15,979 bases of DNA from JBOHNM01 sp050730675 (GTDB lineage: Bacteria > Planctomycetota > Phycisphaerae > Phycisphaerales > UBA1924): positions 1 through 15,979 of the forward strand of contig JBOHNM010000096.1 of assembly GCA_050730675.1 (NCBI GenBank), given 5' to 3'. Positions within the stretch are counted from its first letter, which is position 1. Every line of letters begins with the position of its first letter. Shown here piece after piece: positions 1 to 7,060 of the stretch. Below the pieces are notes generated by a model. The model worked only from the letters and a program-made list of their open reading frames with translations, did no database searches and had not been told where the DNA came from. Position numbers and translations under genes: made by a program.

Positions 1-1
1 G

Positions 2-514
2 TTCGAGAGCGACGGGGCGGGCGGGCTGCGGCTGACCCAGGGAGACCCCATCGAGGACGTGGTCTCGCCGGGCGTGCCGGCGCGGGTGGCCAAGGGGCTG
101 AGCCCCTTCCTGCTGGACGCCTACTCGCCGGTGGCCACACAAATGGACATCGACATGGGCATCACGGTGACGCCGCGCAAGACCATCGGCGTGGGGGAGG
201 GCGACATTCCCGACGTCGGGTACCTGGCCCCGCGGATCACCGACCGCAAGGTGTCGGCCAGCTTCGACCCCGAGCAGCCGCCCCTGGCGACGTTCAACTT
301 CACGCGGCGGATGATCAACGCCAGCCTGCACAAGTTCCAGGTGGAGGCGGGGCGCGTGGGCGACACCCAGGGCATCGTCGGCATCATCGGGCCCACCGTG
401 CAGCTCAACGGCGACGCCACGGCGGGGGACCGCGACGGCATCGTGATCCGCAACCCGAGCCTTGACTTTGTGGGCACGCAGGACGACGAGATCATCGTCT
501 ACCACATCTTTTAG
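2..514 (+). CDS. Phage tail tube-like protein, 5' partial
   Basis: The reading frame is open from the first bases of the window, so the true start lies to the left; a GTG at 59 is in frame but is not needed as a start. The visible 170 residues contain many beta-type stretches and end in DDEIIVYHIF, an acidic-then-hydrophobic C-terminus of the kind seen in siphovirus tail tube and major tail proteins. The strongest argument is position: the tube gene normally lies just before the tail assembly chaperone and tape measure genes, which follow here. A tail tube protein polymerises into the inner tube of the tail. The call is inferred from context and general style, and another tail-completion or virion protein is possible. 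A 234-bp gap follows, longer than any other gap in the late operon. Confidence 0.55.
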   Translation, partial: FESDGAGGLRLTQGDPIEDVVSPGVPARVAKGLSPFLLDAYSPVATQMDIDMGITVTPRKTIGVGEGDIPDVGYLAPRITDRKVSASFDPEQPPLATFNFTRRMINASLHKFQVEAGRVGDTQGIVGIIGPTVQLNGDATAGDRDGIVIRNPSLDFVGTQDDEIIVYHIF

Positions 515-748
515 TCTGCGTGCTGCGCACGCGGGTGGGCGTAGCAGATTCGGCGGGGACCGCAAGCCCCGAGTGCGGGTTGTTACCAAAGTCTGGGGAA
601 AACACGGGACGCGGAAATGCAAACACGCGGTGAGCAGAACGTGAAATTATGGTGAACCCACGTAGGTGAGCCAGTGGTATAGGAGCCCGGGTGTGTTCGG
701 CCCCGGGTGAGTGCGAGGCAAATCAGCAAGCAACGAAAGGGCTGGGCG
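515..748 (+). other. Non-coding gap with three small stem-loops
   Basis: No convincing gene lies here. The gap holds GCGTGC-TGC-GCACGC at 518-532, starting 3 bases after the tail-tube stop, CGGGG/CCCCG at 554-571 around an 8-base loop, and a CCCGGG/CCCGGG pair at 686-707. None has a T-run, so they are not typical intrinsic terminators. They could protect the 3' end of a highly expressed tail-tube message or lower read-through into the chaperone. In this GC-rich DNA some could be chance. Confidence 0.3.
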
Positions 749-1162
749 ATGAACGAGCAGAAGGCGGAAAAGGTTGTGGCCGTGGCGGGACGGGGGTGGC
801 AGGTCAACCTCAAAGACGGGGGGTGCGTGTTCGTGGCGCGGTTGCCGAGGACCACGGTCTTCGACATCATCACCGCGGCCAACTACACCGGTGATTTCGC
901 CAGCGCGACGCGATTGCGAGAGCTGAAGGTCCGCACGGCGGTGCGGAGCGTCGAGGGGATCACCCGCCCCAAGCTGGACGAGTTCGGCGCGCCGTTGAAC
1001 GGCGAGATGTTCACCTTCTCGCTGAGAATGACGCGCGAGCCGCGGCTGGCGGGGCGCGAGATCGCTTCGCGCGAACTGCTCGAGGTGCTGGACGCCGAGG
1101 ACCTGGACGCCATTGAAGACACGGCGGACGGCCGCCTGAATGCTGGGCAGACGGGAAACTGA
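749..1162 (+). CDS. Tail assembly chaperone, short form (lambda gpG-like)
   Basis: This 137-residue protein lies between the tail tube-like gene and the tape measure gene, the fixed place of tail assembly chaperones. In lambda, gpG and its frameshifted form gpGT coat the tape measure and recruit tube subunits during tail assembly, and are not in the finished virion. I chose the ATG at 749, with AAAGG eight bases upstream (736-740), over the in-frame GTG at 707, which lies within a stem-loop and lacks a good ribosome site. The protein has a beta-rich N-terminal half (RGWQVNLKDGGCVFVARLP) and an acidic C-terminal tail (LEVLDAEDLDAIEDTAD). The length is close to lambda gpG. The gene ends with the codons ACG GGA AAC TGA, and a slippery heptamer abuts the stop codon. 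Function rests on synteny and the frameshift signal rather than sequence similarity. Confidence 0.8.
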   Translation: MNEQKAEKVVAVAGRGWQVNLKDGGCVFVARLPRTTVFDIITAANYTGDFASATRLRELKVRTAVRSVEGITRPKLDEFGAPLNGEMFTFSLRMTREPRLAGREIASRELLEVLDAEDLDAIEDTADGRLNAGQTGN

Positions 1163-1560
1163 TCGCCCTGGCCCGGTGGTTCCACGGGCAATCCGCGGAG
1201 CCGCCAGCCGACCCTTCCGCCTCCCCGTGCACCGCCTGCGCGGGCGAGGTTGGAAGGGATTGCCGGGTGTGCCGGGGGACCGGGTGGACACAGGGCGCCG
1301 AGGTGCGGGCCGGGGCGGCGGAATTGACGGAGGAACAGTGGGCGTGCGTCGGCGACTTCGCACAGTTCTTCGCGCTGGTCCGCACCGAGGGCGTCGGGCT
1401 GGTGGGTGCGATGGCGGCCGAGGGGATCACGGAACTGGACCCCCGGTGCGCCGAGGCTCTGCGGGTGGTTGACGGGGAAATGGGCCGGCTGGATCGTGAG
1501 CGTGACCGGGTGAACGCGGAACGGGAAGAGAAAAAGCGCCGCAGGGATGCGGCCAAGTGA
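749..1560 (+). CDS. Tail assembly chaperone, long form by -1 frameshift (gpGT-like), with CxxC pairs
   Basis: A -1 shift at 1153-1159 joins frame 749-1159 to frame 1159-1557 (stop at 1558-1560), giving 270 residues: 137 from the G part and 133 from the T part. After the shift translation continues LIALARWFHGQSAEPP, and about 25 residues further reads PCTACAGEVGRDCRVCRGTG, a CxxC-x7-CxxC arrangement whose second pair has the DnaJ-like form CxxCxGxG. A hydrophobic and helical region follows (CVGDFAQFFALVRTEGVGLV), then a highly charged C-terminus (DRERDRVNAEREEKKRRRD). In lambda the T part binds the tape measure protein and the G to GT ratio is essential. The T frame is open back only to 1117, so it has no upstream coding of its own. 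An independent start at GTG 1267 would cut into the cysteine cluster and lacks a ribosome site. Zinc binding is inferred from the cysteines. Confidence 0.75.
1153..1159 (+). promoter_or_regulatory. Programmed -1 ribosomal frameshift site, G GGA AAC
   Basis: The heptamer GGGAAAC fits X XXY YYZ exactly in the zero frame (acG GGA AAC), and the next codon is the TGA stop at 1160-1162. Lambda uses GGGAAAG at the same point of its G/T genes. A candidate stimulatory stem-loop lies 11 bases downstream at 1171-1189: GCCCG pairs with CGGGC, one G is bulged, and two more pairs close a GTTC loop. The spacing is a little longer than the usual 5 to 9 bases. The stop codon itself may also favour slippage. 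Confidence 0.8.
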
Positions 1561-1575
1561 CGGACGGGGCTACGG

Positions 1576-4413
1576 ATGGCCACCAAACAGCTTTCCATCC
1601 AGATCACCGCTGAGGACGCCGCCAGCGCCACCGTGCGCAAGGTGGCCGACAACGTGCTGCGCGAGGTCGGGCGCGTGCAGAGCGTGAATATCAAGATCTC
1701 CGAGCGGGCGAGCAAAGGGGCCGATGCCGTCCAGAGCGCCCTGAAAACGGTGGCCGCCACCGCCGCGGCGGTGGGCATCGTGGCCACCGTGCTCACGGCG
1801 GGGGTGGGCCTGGTGGGGGCCAAGGCCGCGTCGACCACGGCCAGCTTTGCGGGGCTGGCGGTGCAGACCGCCGAGACCACCAACGAATTCGCCGAGCAGG
1901 CCCGGCAGATCAACGTGAGCACCGAGGCCATGAGCCTCTACGAGCACGCCAGCCGCATGGCCAACTTCGCCGGCGACCAGCTCGCCGCGGGGCTGCGCAA
2001 GGGCACCGAGAATATCGGCGAGTTTGTGGACCGGGGCGTGACCCCCGCCACCGCGCGGCTGGTGGGCCTGGGCGTGCGGTTGAAGGACGCCGCGGGGCAG
2101 GCGCGGAGCGTTGAGGCCGTGCTGAACGATCTGGCGACGGTGACCGGGCCGATGGACCAGGCCCGGCGGCTGGCGCTCTACACCGACTTTTTCGGCAAGG
2201 CGGGGACGGCGGTGGAGCGGCTGACCGCGGGGGGTCGGCTGCGGACCCTGCGCGCCGAGCTGCAGAGCCTCAACGGTGTGGTGACCGGCGGGCAGATCGA
2301 ATCGGCCAACCGGATTGCCGACTCGGTGGGGCGCGTGCACACCGCGTGGGAGGGCCTGAAGCGGGACATGATGGAGCTGGCTTCGGGCCCGCTCTCGGAG
2401 GTGCTGAACTGGACGGCGCGGCAGATCGGCGCGGTGCCCGGTTTGCTGCGGGCCGACGCCCAGCTGTTTGACGCGTGGCGGAGCGGCGGCGCCGGGGGCG
2501 GCCGGGCCGTGGGCGATGCCGCGGGGGCGGCGCTGGATGCGCAGATGACGGCGGCCACCGACGTGCTGCTGACCACCGCCAAGCAGGCGGGCCTGGTGTT
2601 GGGGCACACCGCGGCCGAGGCGCTCGCGCTGGGCTTCCGCGCGATGATGCCGCGGCTGGCGGACTTCTTCACGGACCTGGGGTACAACGCGCTGGGGCCC
2701 TACATGCGGCTGGTGGGCCGGGATATGCCGCAGAGCGCCACCGGGCGCGTGACGCGGCTGCGCGGAGAGCTGGCGGGGACGGCGGCGCTGGACCCGACCG
2801 AGCGGGCGACATTGGACGCGGCGCGGTCGCTGCTCGCGCAGCTGGCGGCCAACCCGCAGATCAGCATGCCCCAGCGCGAGCCGTGGGCCCGCGGAGTGGT
2901 GGGGACGCTGGGCGTGCGGGACGATGACCGCCGGCGGCTGGAGTCGGAGCTGCGCAACGCCGAGGTGGTTCGGGACGCCGAGGCGCGCGAGCGGATCCGG
3001 CAGCTGGGCGCGTACACCGATGAAGCGCTGGGGCTGGTGACGATGGCGGGGGCGGATGCGGGGCGCGAGATCGACCGCGCGCTGCAGCGCATGGGCGCGG
3101 CCAACGACGCGGCGCGGTTGCTGGCGGGGTTCTTCAAGGACGGCCGGGTGGACACCGGCGCGGGGGTCTCGGGCGTCGGCGCGTTCTTTGGCCAGAGCGT
3201 GGAAGAGCCGGCGGTGAACGCGGGCGTGTGGGTGGACTACGTGAAGGCGAAGGCGGGCGCGGCGGCCGACGCGGTGGGTAAATTCTGGGGCAAGCTCGGC
3301 CAGGCGTGGGCGAAGACCCGCGCCGAGCTGGAGCAGGGGGTGCGGTACAGCGAGGGCCTGCGCGAGCGGATGGCCCGCGCCTTTGGCGATAACGACGCGG
3401 CCGACCGCCTGGCGCTGCAGTTCCGCCAACGGGGCGAGCGGGTGGACCTGCGGCGGCAGTTCGGCGACCGCGCCCCGGCCTATCTCTCGACACTGGGGAA
3501 CACCCAGGAGGCCGAGCGCCAGCACCTGGAATTGACGATCGCCACGCGCGAGGCGATGCGAGAGCTGGGCCGCGAGCAGGACCGGTACAACACCGAACTG
3601 CAGCGCTTCCAGGACCTTGGCCAGGCGGGGCTGGTATCACCCGGATTTGTGGCGGTGGCCCAGGGGGACGCCACCGAGCGGTGGCGCGACCGCCTGGAGC
3701 AGGCCCGCCAGTCGCTCGAGGCCATTGCCGGCGAATTCCCCCAGGCCGCCGGCGGGCTGCGCGACACGTTCACGGATATGGAACGCCAGCTCGAGCAGGT
3801 GAACGCGCAGCTGGAGCGCATGCGGATGCTGGCGCCGCCCGAGACCTTCCTGGATGGCGCACGGGTGGCGCTGGCGCGGCTGCGATACCAGGCCGAGGAC
3901 ACCGGCGCGTTCGCCGATCAACTGGTGACCAACACCACGGCGCAGTTCACCGGCGGGCTGGCCAACGCGCTGATCGACGGCGCCACCCGCACGCGGCAGT
4001 GGGGGACCGCCATGCAGGAATTCGGCAGCAACACGCTGCGCATGGTTTCGCAGATGGTCACGCAGTTCCTGATCCTCAAGGCGGTGATGGGGCTGGTGGG
4101 CGCGTTCGCCGGCGGCGCGGGCGGGCCGTCCTCCGAGCTGTTCGCCAACGGCGGGCAATCCCTCGAGCCCGGGCTGGGCGTGGGGGCCAACTTCAAGTCG
4201 GCGTCCAGCGTGGCGGCCGGGCTGGGCAAGGCGGGTCGCGGCGGCTTTGGCGGTGGGAACACCACCGTGATCAACGTGAACGTGACGGGTGAGCAGGTGG
4301 CCACGCCGGCGAAGGCCGCGATGAACGGGCGGCTGCTGGCCGACGCGCTGCTGAAGCAATTGCGGCAGAGCCCCGACCAGCGCGGGCAACTGCGGGAGAT
4401 CGCCGCCGCATGA
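1576..4413 (+). CDS. Tail tape measure protein
   Basis: At 945 residues this is the typical long tail gene directly after the chaperone. It acts as a ruler inside the tail tube and helps genome delivery. Residues about 55 to 90 form a small, hydrophobic, alanine/glycine/valine-rich stretch. Residues about 110 to 215 (SMSLYEHASRMANFAGDQLA, later LYTDFFGKAGTAVERLTAGG) match the style of the conserved N-terminal tape measure domain (PhageMin_Tail/TMP families). Residues about 640 to 770 are long charged helices rich in E, R and Q. Near residue 783 a glycine-rich module follows (QFTGGLANALIDGATRTRQW, then FLILKAVMGLVGAFAGGAGG), as in lambda-type C-termini. At about 0.15 nm per residue the length predicts a tail near 140 nm. 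The stop overlaps the next start by four bases (ATGA), so translation is coupled. The ribosome site is weak. Confidence 0.93.
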   Translation: MATKQLSIQITAEDAASATVRKVADNVLREVGRVQSVNIKISERASKGADAVQSALKTVAATAAAVGIVATVLTAGVGLVGAKAASTTASFAGLAVQTAETTNEFAEQARQINVSTEAMSLYEHASRMANFAGDQLAAGLRKGTENIGEFVDRGVTPATARLVGLGVRLKDAAGQARSVEAVLNDLATVTGPMDQARRLALYTDFFGKAGTAVERLTAGGRLRTLRAELQSLNGVVTGGQIESANRIADSVGRVHTAWEGLKRDMMELASGPLSEVLNWTARQIGAVPGLLRADAQLFDAWRSGGAGGGRAVGDAAGAALDAQMTAATDVLLTTAKQAGLVLGHTAAEALALGFRAMMPRLADFFTDLGYNALGPYMRLVGRDMPQSATGRVTRLRGELAGTAALDPTERATLDAARSLLAQLAANPQISMPQREPWARGVVGTLGVRDDDRRRLESELRNAEVVRDAEARERIRQLGAYTDEALGLVTMAGADAGREIDRALQRMGAANDAARLLAGFFKDGRVDTGAGVSGVGAFFGQSVEEPAVNAGVWVDYVKAKAGAAADAVGKFWGKLGQAWAKTRAELEQGVRYSEGLRERMARAFGDNDAADRLALQFRQRGERVDLRRQFGDRAPAYLSTLGNTQEAERQHLELTIATREAMRELGREQDRYNTELQRFQDLGQAGLVSPGFVAVAQGDATERWRDRLEQARQSLEAIAGEFPQAAGGLRDTFTDMERQLEQVNAQLERMRMLAPPETFLDGARVALARLRYQAEDTGAFADQLVTNTTAQFTGGLANALIDGATRTRQWGTAMQEFGSNTLRMVSQMVTQFLILKAVMGLVGAFAGGAGGPSSELFANGGQSLEPGLGVGANFKSASSVAAGLGKAGRGGFGGGNTTVINVNVTGEQVATPAKAAMNGRLLADALLKQLRQSPDQRGQLREIAAA

Positions 4414-4904
4414 GCGCGCCCGCCGTCAAACTCCGGCTCTTCAAGGCGCCCGCGCAGGCCACCGGGCCCAGCGTGGGCGCTGATGACTTTGTGGCGATGG
4501 TGCCGCTGGTGGAGGTGCTGAGCGCGGGGGACCCGCCGGTGGCGCCGACGCTGGTGCAGCGATTGACGCCGGGGGTTTGGAGCCGGCGGGTGGTGCGGTC
4601 GTCGGCCGGGTACACGCACACGGCGGCGCTGGACCGCGCCGGGCGCTCGCGGTGGGTGGTGGGTTGGCCGACGCTCACGCGCGGCGAGCGGGACGCGCTG
4701 GTGGCGTTCTTCCGCGATGAGGTGGTGGTGGGCGAGGGCGGCGGGCAGTTCGGCTTCACCATCGAACCCGACGGGCCGGGCAACGGCACGCTGGTTGTGC
4801 GGCCCATTGGCCCGGTGGCGCACCGGTGGGTGGCGGGGAACGGTGGGGGGGCGCGCGAGGTGCACGCGATCGAGGGTGTGGAGTGCGAGGAAGTGGTGCA
4901 GTAG
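4410..4904 (+). CDS. Minor/distal tail protein, lambda gpM-like
   Basis: The 164-residue protein follows the tape measure, where lambda gpM and related tail-tip proteins (Phage_min_tail, DUF2460-like families) lie. The middle region shows their usual pattern: a basic turn (SRRVVRSSAGYTHTAALDRA), a strand ending in tryptophan (RWVVGWPTLT), a helix (RGERDALVAFFRDEVV), then a glycine-rich turn and a strand (GEGGGQFGFTIEPDG). In lambda, gpM helps build the conical tip on which the tail tube polymerises. The start overlaps the tape measure stop (ATGA), indicating translational coupling. The family call rests on pattern and position, and a distal tail (Dit) role is an alternative. Confidence 0.65.
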   Translation: MSAPAVKLRLFKAPAQATGPSVGADDFVAMVPLVEVLSAGDPPVAPTLVQRLTPGVWSRRVVRSSAGYTHTAALDRAGRSRWVVGWPTLTRGERDALVAFFRDEVVVGEGGGQFGFTIEPDGPGNGTLVVRPIGPVAHRWVAGNGGGAREVHAIEGVECEEVVQ

Positions 4905-4926
4905 GTGAGCAGAAAGGCGGGGCGGT

Positions 4927-5748
4927 ATGGCGGTTTACACACTCTACGACCTGGCGGGGAACCTCTCGGCGTTTGTGGCCCAGAGCGAGGCGCGGCACGA
5001 GTGCATCCGCGGGCATGAGCGCGGGACTACGGCGCCGACCATCCCCGTGCCAGGGCAGCTGTGGAGCAAGAGCAATTACGGCTGGGCGGTGGGGCCCGCC
5101 GCTGACGCACTGATGTGGTGCGAGCCGGCGGGGTCGACGTTCCAACTGTTTGCCGACCCGCGCTACCCGCAGCTGAACGCCGGGGGCACGGTGGCCGCCG
5201 CGGCCAACCTGCCGATGGGCGGCAACATGATCACCGGGCTGGCGGACGGGTCGGCGGACGGGGACGCGGCGACGGTGGCGCAGGTGGTGCTGGCCGATGG
5301 CACCAACCCGATGACGGGGGACCTGGACCTGGACGAGCACGGGCTGGTGAACCTGCCGCCGGGCGGGCTCTCGATGGAGAACAAGCCGATCATCGACGTC
5401 GGCAACCCGACCAACCCCACCGACGCGGTGAACAAGGCGTACGCCGATGCGACGGCATCGGAGTGGGGAACCTTCGCCTACGCCGGGAGCGGTGCCGCCG
5501 TCACGGTGGTGTCGCTGGGCTACACGCCCTCGCGGGTGGTGGTGTACTTCACCAAGGTCAGCCCGTGCGTGCACGACACCGCGGCGGTGAACGCTGAGGA
5601 CATCGTGACCAACGCCATTCTGGGGGGCACGCCCTTCCAGAGCCGGCTCAAGCGCACGGCCACGGGCTTTGAGTACCGCACGGCCAACAACGCCGGCAAC
5701 GTGACGTTCGGGCCGGCGGCGTCGGCGACGTTCCAGGCGTTCAAGTGA
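4927..5748 (+). CDS. Short tail fibre-like protein with TGDLDL-type repeats
   Basis: This 273-residue protein has three degenerate copies of the fibre repeat known from many phage tail fibres (of the type mGDLdMnghkItNlaaPtaatDAatkaYvd): residues 94-119 (NLPMGGNMITGLADG, DGDAATVAQV), 127-147 (NPMTGDLDLDEHGLVNLPPG) and 149-174 (LSMENKPIIDVGNPTNPTDA, then VNKAY). Such repeats form trimeric beta-rich shafts. The N-terminal 80 residues probably attach to the tail. The C-terminal region from about 180 (FAYAGSGAAVTVVSLGYTPS, RVVVYFTK) looks like a small beta-domain that could bind a receptor. The gene lies between the M-like and L-like genes rather than after the J-like gene, which is unusual for a fibre. 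The leader GCAGAAAGGCGGGGCGGT holds the ribosome site. The 3' end overlaps the next start by four bases (GTGA). Confidence 0.75.
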   Translation: MAVYTLYDLAGNLSAFVAQSEARHECIRGHERGTTAPTIPVPGQLWSKSNYGWAVGPAADALMWCEPAGSTFQLFADPRYPQLNAGGTVAAAANLPMGGNMITGLADGSADGDAATVAQVVLADGTNPMTGDLDLDEHGLVNLPPGGLSMENKPIIDVGNPTNPTDAVNKAYADATASEWGTFAYAGSGAAVTVVSLGYTPSRVVVYFTKVSPCVHDTAAVNAEDIVTNAILGGTPFQSRLKRTATGFEYRTANNAGNVTFGPAASATFQAFK

Positions 5749-6263
5749 GAGCCTACACCAACCCACTCCAGGTTGCCCGGCACCTTCTGGCCACGGACCA
5801 GGGGTGGGTGTTCCTTGTCGAGATCCCGGCGCTCACGGTGGGCATCTTCCGCCTGGTGCGAAGCTCGCACCACCTCGAGGTGGGCGGGCACTGGTGGCAG
5901 GCGGCGTCGATCAATATTGAACTGCCGGCGGAGGACGCCGAGGGTTCGCTGGGGGAGCTGGCGGTGAGCATCCCCAACACATCGCGGGTGCCGATGGCGT
6001 ACTGCGAGAGCCCCGACATTTCGGAGATCCACGGCCGGGTGATGACGTGCAGCCTGTGGAACACGGGGCTGGACCCCGACGCGGGCGTGCTGGATGTGCT
6101 CTCGTGGCCGGCGCGGATCCTCAAAACCGTGGCGACGGCCAAGGCGGTGCGGCTGGAGTGCGGCCACCCGGCCCAGACGGCGCGGGCGCCGGGGCCGGTG
6201 TTCGGGCGGGACCGCTTCCCGGGGCTGTTGCCCTCGAGCGGGGTGCCGCTGATTGGGGATTGA
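5745..6263 (+). CDS. Minor tail protein, lambda gpL-position (DUF1833-like)
   Basis: The 172-residue product starts at GTG 5745, which overlaps the preceding stop as GTGA; no ATG fits better. The first two thirds show a pattern familiar from DUF1833 and other L-position tail-tip proteins: a strand with an aromatic and an acid (GWVFLVEIPAL), a loop with glycine and tryptophan (VGGHWWQAASINIELPAEDA), then a line ending in asparagine (GELAVSIPNTSRV). In lambda gpL sits between the J tip and the M ring and carries an iron-sulfur cluster. Only three cysteines are present here (YCESP, MTCSLW, LECGHP) and they are not arranged as in lambda gpL, so a cluster should not be assumed. The position before an NlpC/P60 gene supports the call. 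Confidence 0.6.
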   Translation: MRAYTNPLQVARHLLATDQGWVFLVEIPALTVGIFRLVRSSHHLEVGGHWWQAASINIELPAEDAEGSLGELAVSIPNTSRVPMAYCESPDISEIHGRVMTCSLWNTGLDPDAGVLDVLSWPARILKTVATAKAVRLECGHPAQTARAPGPVFGRDRFPGLLPSSGVPLIGD

Positions 6264-6278
6264 TATACGTCCTTTTTC

Positions 6279-6296
6279 GCGGCATAGCCGCAGGAG
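6279..6296 (+). promoter_or_regulatory. Stem-loop abutting the ribosome binding site of the small phage gene at 6303
   Basis: GCGGC (6279-6283) pairs with GCCGC (6287-6291) across the loop ATA, and the very next bases are the ribosome site AGGAG (6292-6296), six bases before ATG 6303. A 5-base T-run (6273-6277) precedes the stem rather than following it, so it is not a plus-strand terminator. It may keep the ribosome site exposed or set the translation rate of the following gene. Confidence 0.4.
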
Positions 6297-6302
6297 TTTC
6301 AC

Positions 6303-6539
6303 ATGTCAGTTCGATGCAAGTTCCAGTTGGCGGAGGTCACCGAGTACCCGAACGGCGGGAAGAACTACACGTTCCGCCCGCAGTACGACACCTCGATCCC
6401 CGAAGATCAGCGTTTCGCCAAGGCGAGTCCCTCCGGCGAATTCAAGATCTTCGTTGACAACCCGACGGCGCAGGCGCAGTTCAAGGTCGGCGAATTCTAC
6501 TACTTCGATGCGACGCCGTGCGTGCCTGCGGCAGCCTGA
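6303..6539 (+). CDS. Small conserved phage protein, function unknown
   Basis: The 78-residue protein resembles a small protein found in many unrelated phages, usually annotated as hypothetical. The family has a beta-rich fold, a stretch like FxxATPSGxxxxxxxNPxA, and a terminal FxxGxxYYxDxxP. Here these are FAKASPSGEFKIFVDNPTAQ (residues about 39-58) followed by QFKVGEFYYFDATPC. No enzyme motif is visible. An AGGAG ribosome site lies six bases upstream of the ATG. This is among the best translation signals in the tail operon, suggesting high expression. Its place between L-like and K-like genes hints at a structural or assembly role, but this is inference only. Confidence 0.7.
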   Translation: MSVRCKFQLAEVTEYPNGGKNYTFRPQYDTSIPEDQRFAKASPSGEFKIFVDNPTAQAQFKVGEFYYFDATPCVPAAA

Positions 6540-6577
6540 TCTCAAGTCCCACAGCACGAAAGTTCCGCGGGACTATT

Positions 6578-7060
6578 ATGGACCTGTCGGACCTGATCAA
6601 CCTGAAGTTTGTGGACCGCGGCCTTGACCCGGTGCGCGATGGCGGGGTGGACTGCTGGGGGCTGGCGCGGCTGGCGTGCCGGCGGCTGGTGGGCATTACG
6701 CTGCCGGAGGACCCAGCCGAGGCGCTGATGGGCGAGGGCGAGCTGGTGACCACGTGCGTGGTGGGCGAGCCGCGGCCAGGGGACATTCTGCTGTTCAACA
6801 CGGGCGGAGGGAATAAGAAACGCGGGAACGAGACGCTGAGCGATGGGCTGGGGCTGCACGTGGGCGTGTGCATCGACCGCGCCCGGTTCATCCAGATCCT
6901 CGAGGGCGGCACCAGCCACCTCACCAGCATCATGGCGTACCGGTCCAGGATTGTGCGGCGGGTGCGGCTGAAGCAAGAGGGCACTGGGCATCGGGCACTG
7001 GGCACTGGGAAAGACAACCGACCGGCTGTAGCCGGCGGTTCTGAGGGGGACACGCGATGA
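6578..7060 (+). CDS. NlpC/P60-family tail peptidase (lambda gpK-like)
   Basis: This 160-residue protein carries the NlpC/P60 cysteine peptidase signature: catalytic Cys26 in GGVDCWGLARL, a PGDILLFN strand at about 67-74, and catalytic His94 in GLHVGVCID, with an acidic or polar residue downstream (near E109 to H114) as the likely third partner. Phage members cut peptide crosslinks in cell-wall peptidoglycan during tail passage, and lie between L and I/J genes, as here. ATG 6578 begins MDLSDLINLKFVDRG, the normal family N-terminus; the frame stays open to GTG 6518, but that start would overlap the previous gene and add atypical residues. The last 27 residues after RRVRLKQ are unusual: they are encoded by a heptad-repeat element (6980-7016) and a stem-loop (7016-7040) and are probably an added tail outside the fold. 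The stop overlaps the next start (ATGA). Confidence 0.88.
   Translation: MDLSDLINLKFVDRGLDPVRDGGVDCWGLARLACRRLVGITLPEDPAEALMGEGELVTTCVVGEPRPGDILLFNTGGGNKKRGNETLSDGLGLHVGVCIDRARFIQILEGGTSHLTSIMAYRSRIVRRVRLKQEGTGHRALGTGKDNRPAVAGGSEGDTR
6980..7016. repeat. Heptad-repeat element, copy 1 (GGCACTG units), inside the peptidase gene
   Basis: Four heptads run in tandem: GGCACTG, GGCATCG, GGCACTG, GGCACTG, then GGAAAGACA. The same layout recurs at 10629-10665, with only the last three bases of unit 2 differing. This copy is read as part of the peptidase C-terminus (EGTGHRALGTGKD). Reversed, the unit is CAGTGCC, reminiscent of the heptamer short tandem repeats (STRR) of cyanobacteria. Confidence 0.85.
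7016..7040 (+). repeat. Stem-loop at the end of the peptidase gene
   Basis: AACCG and CCGGC (separated by one bulged A at 7021) pair with GCCGG and CGGTT around the loop TGTA, giving ten base pairs. It follows the heptad element directly and ends three bases before the GAGGGG ribosome site (7043-7048) of the tail tip gene. It could modulate translational coupling or be part of the inserted repeat. No T-run follows. Confidence 0.5.

Noticed and set aside
651..671. Mini-ORF ATG GTG AAC CCA CGT AGG TGA in the gap before the chaperone
   Set aside because: Only six codons, without a ribosome site or evidence of a leader-peptide role.
1267..1560. Independent gene starting at GTG 1267
   Set aside because: There is no ribosome site, the start would cut the first CxxC pair off, and the frame is open upstream to the slippery heptamer. 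It is better explained as the T part of a frameshifted chaperone.
1570..3525. Long minus-strand open frame (651 codons) opposite the tape measure gene
   Set aside because: It is rich in R, H, P and G with no domain pattern, as expected for the antisense of a high-GC gene, while the plus-strand tape measure has clear family features.
6980..7016. Heptad repeats as a CRISPR remnant
   Set aside because: The units are 7 bp in tandem with no spacers, and no cas gene is nearby.
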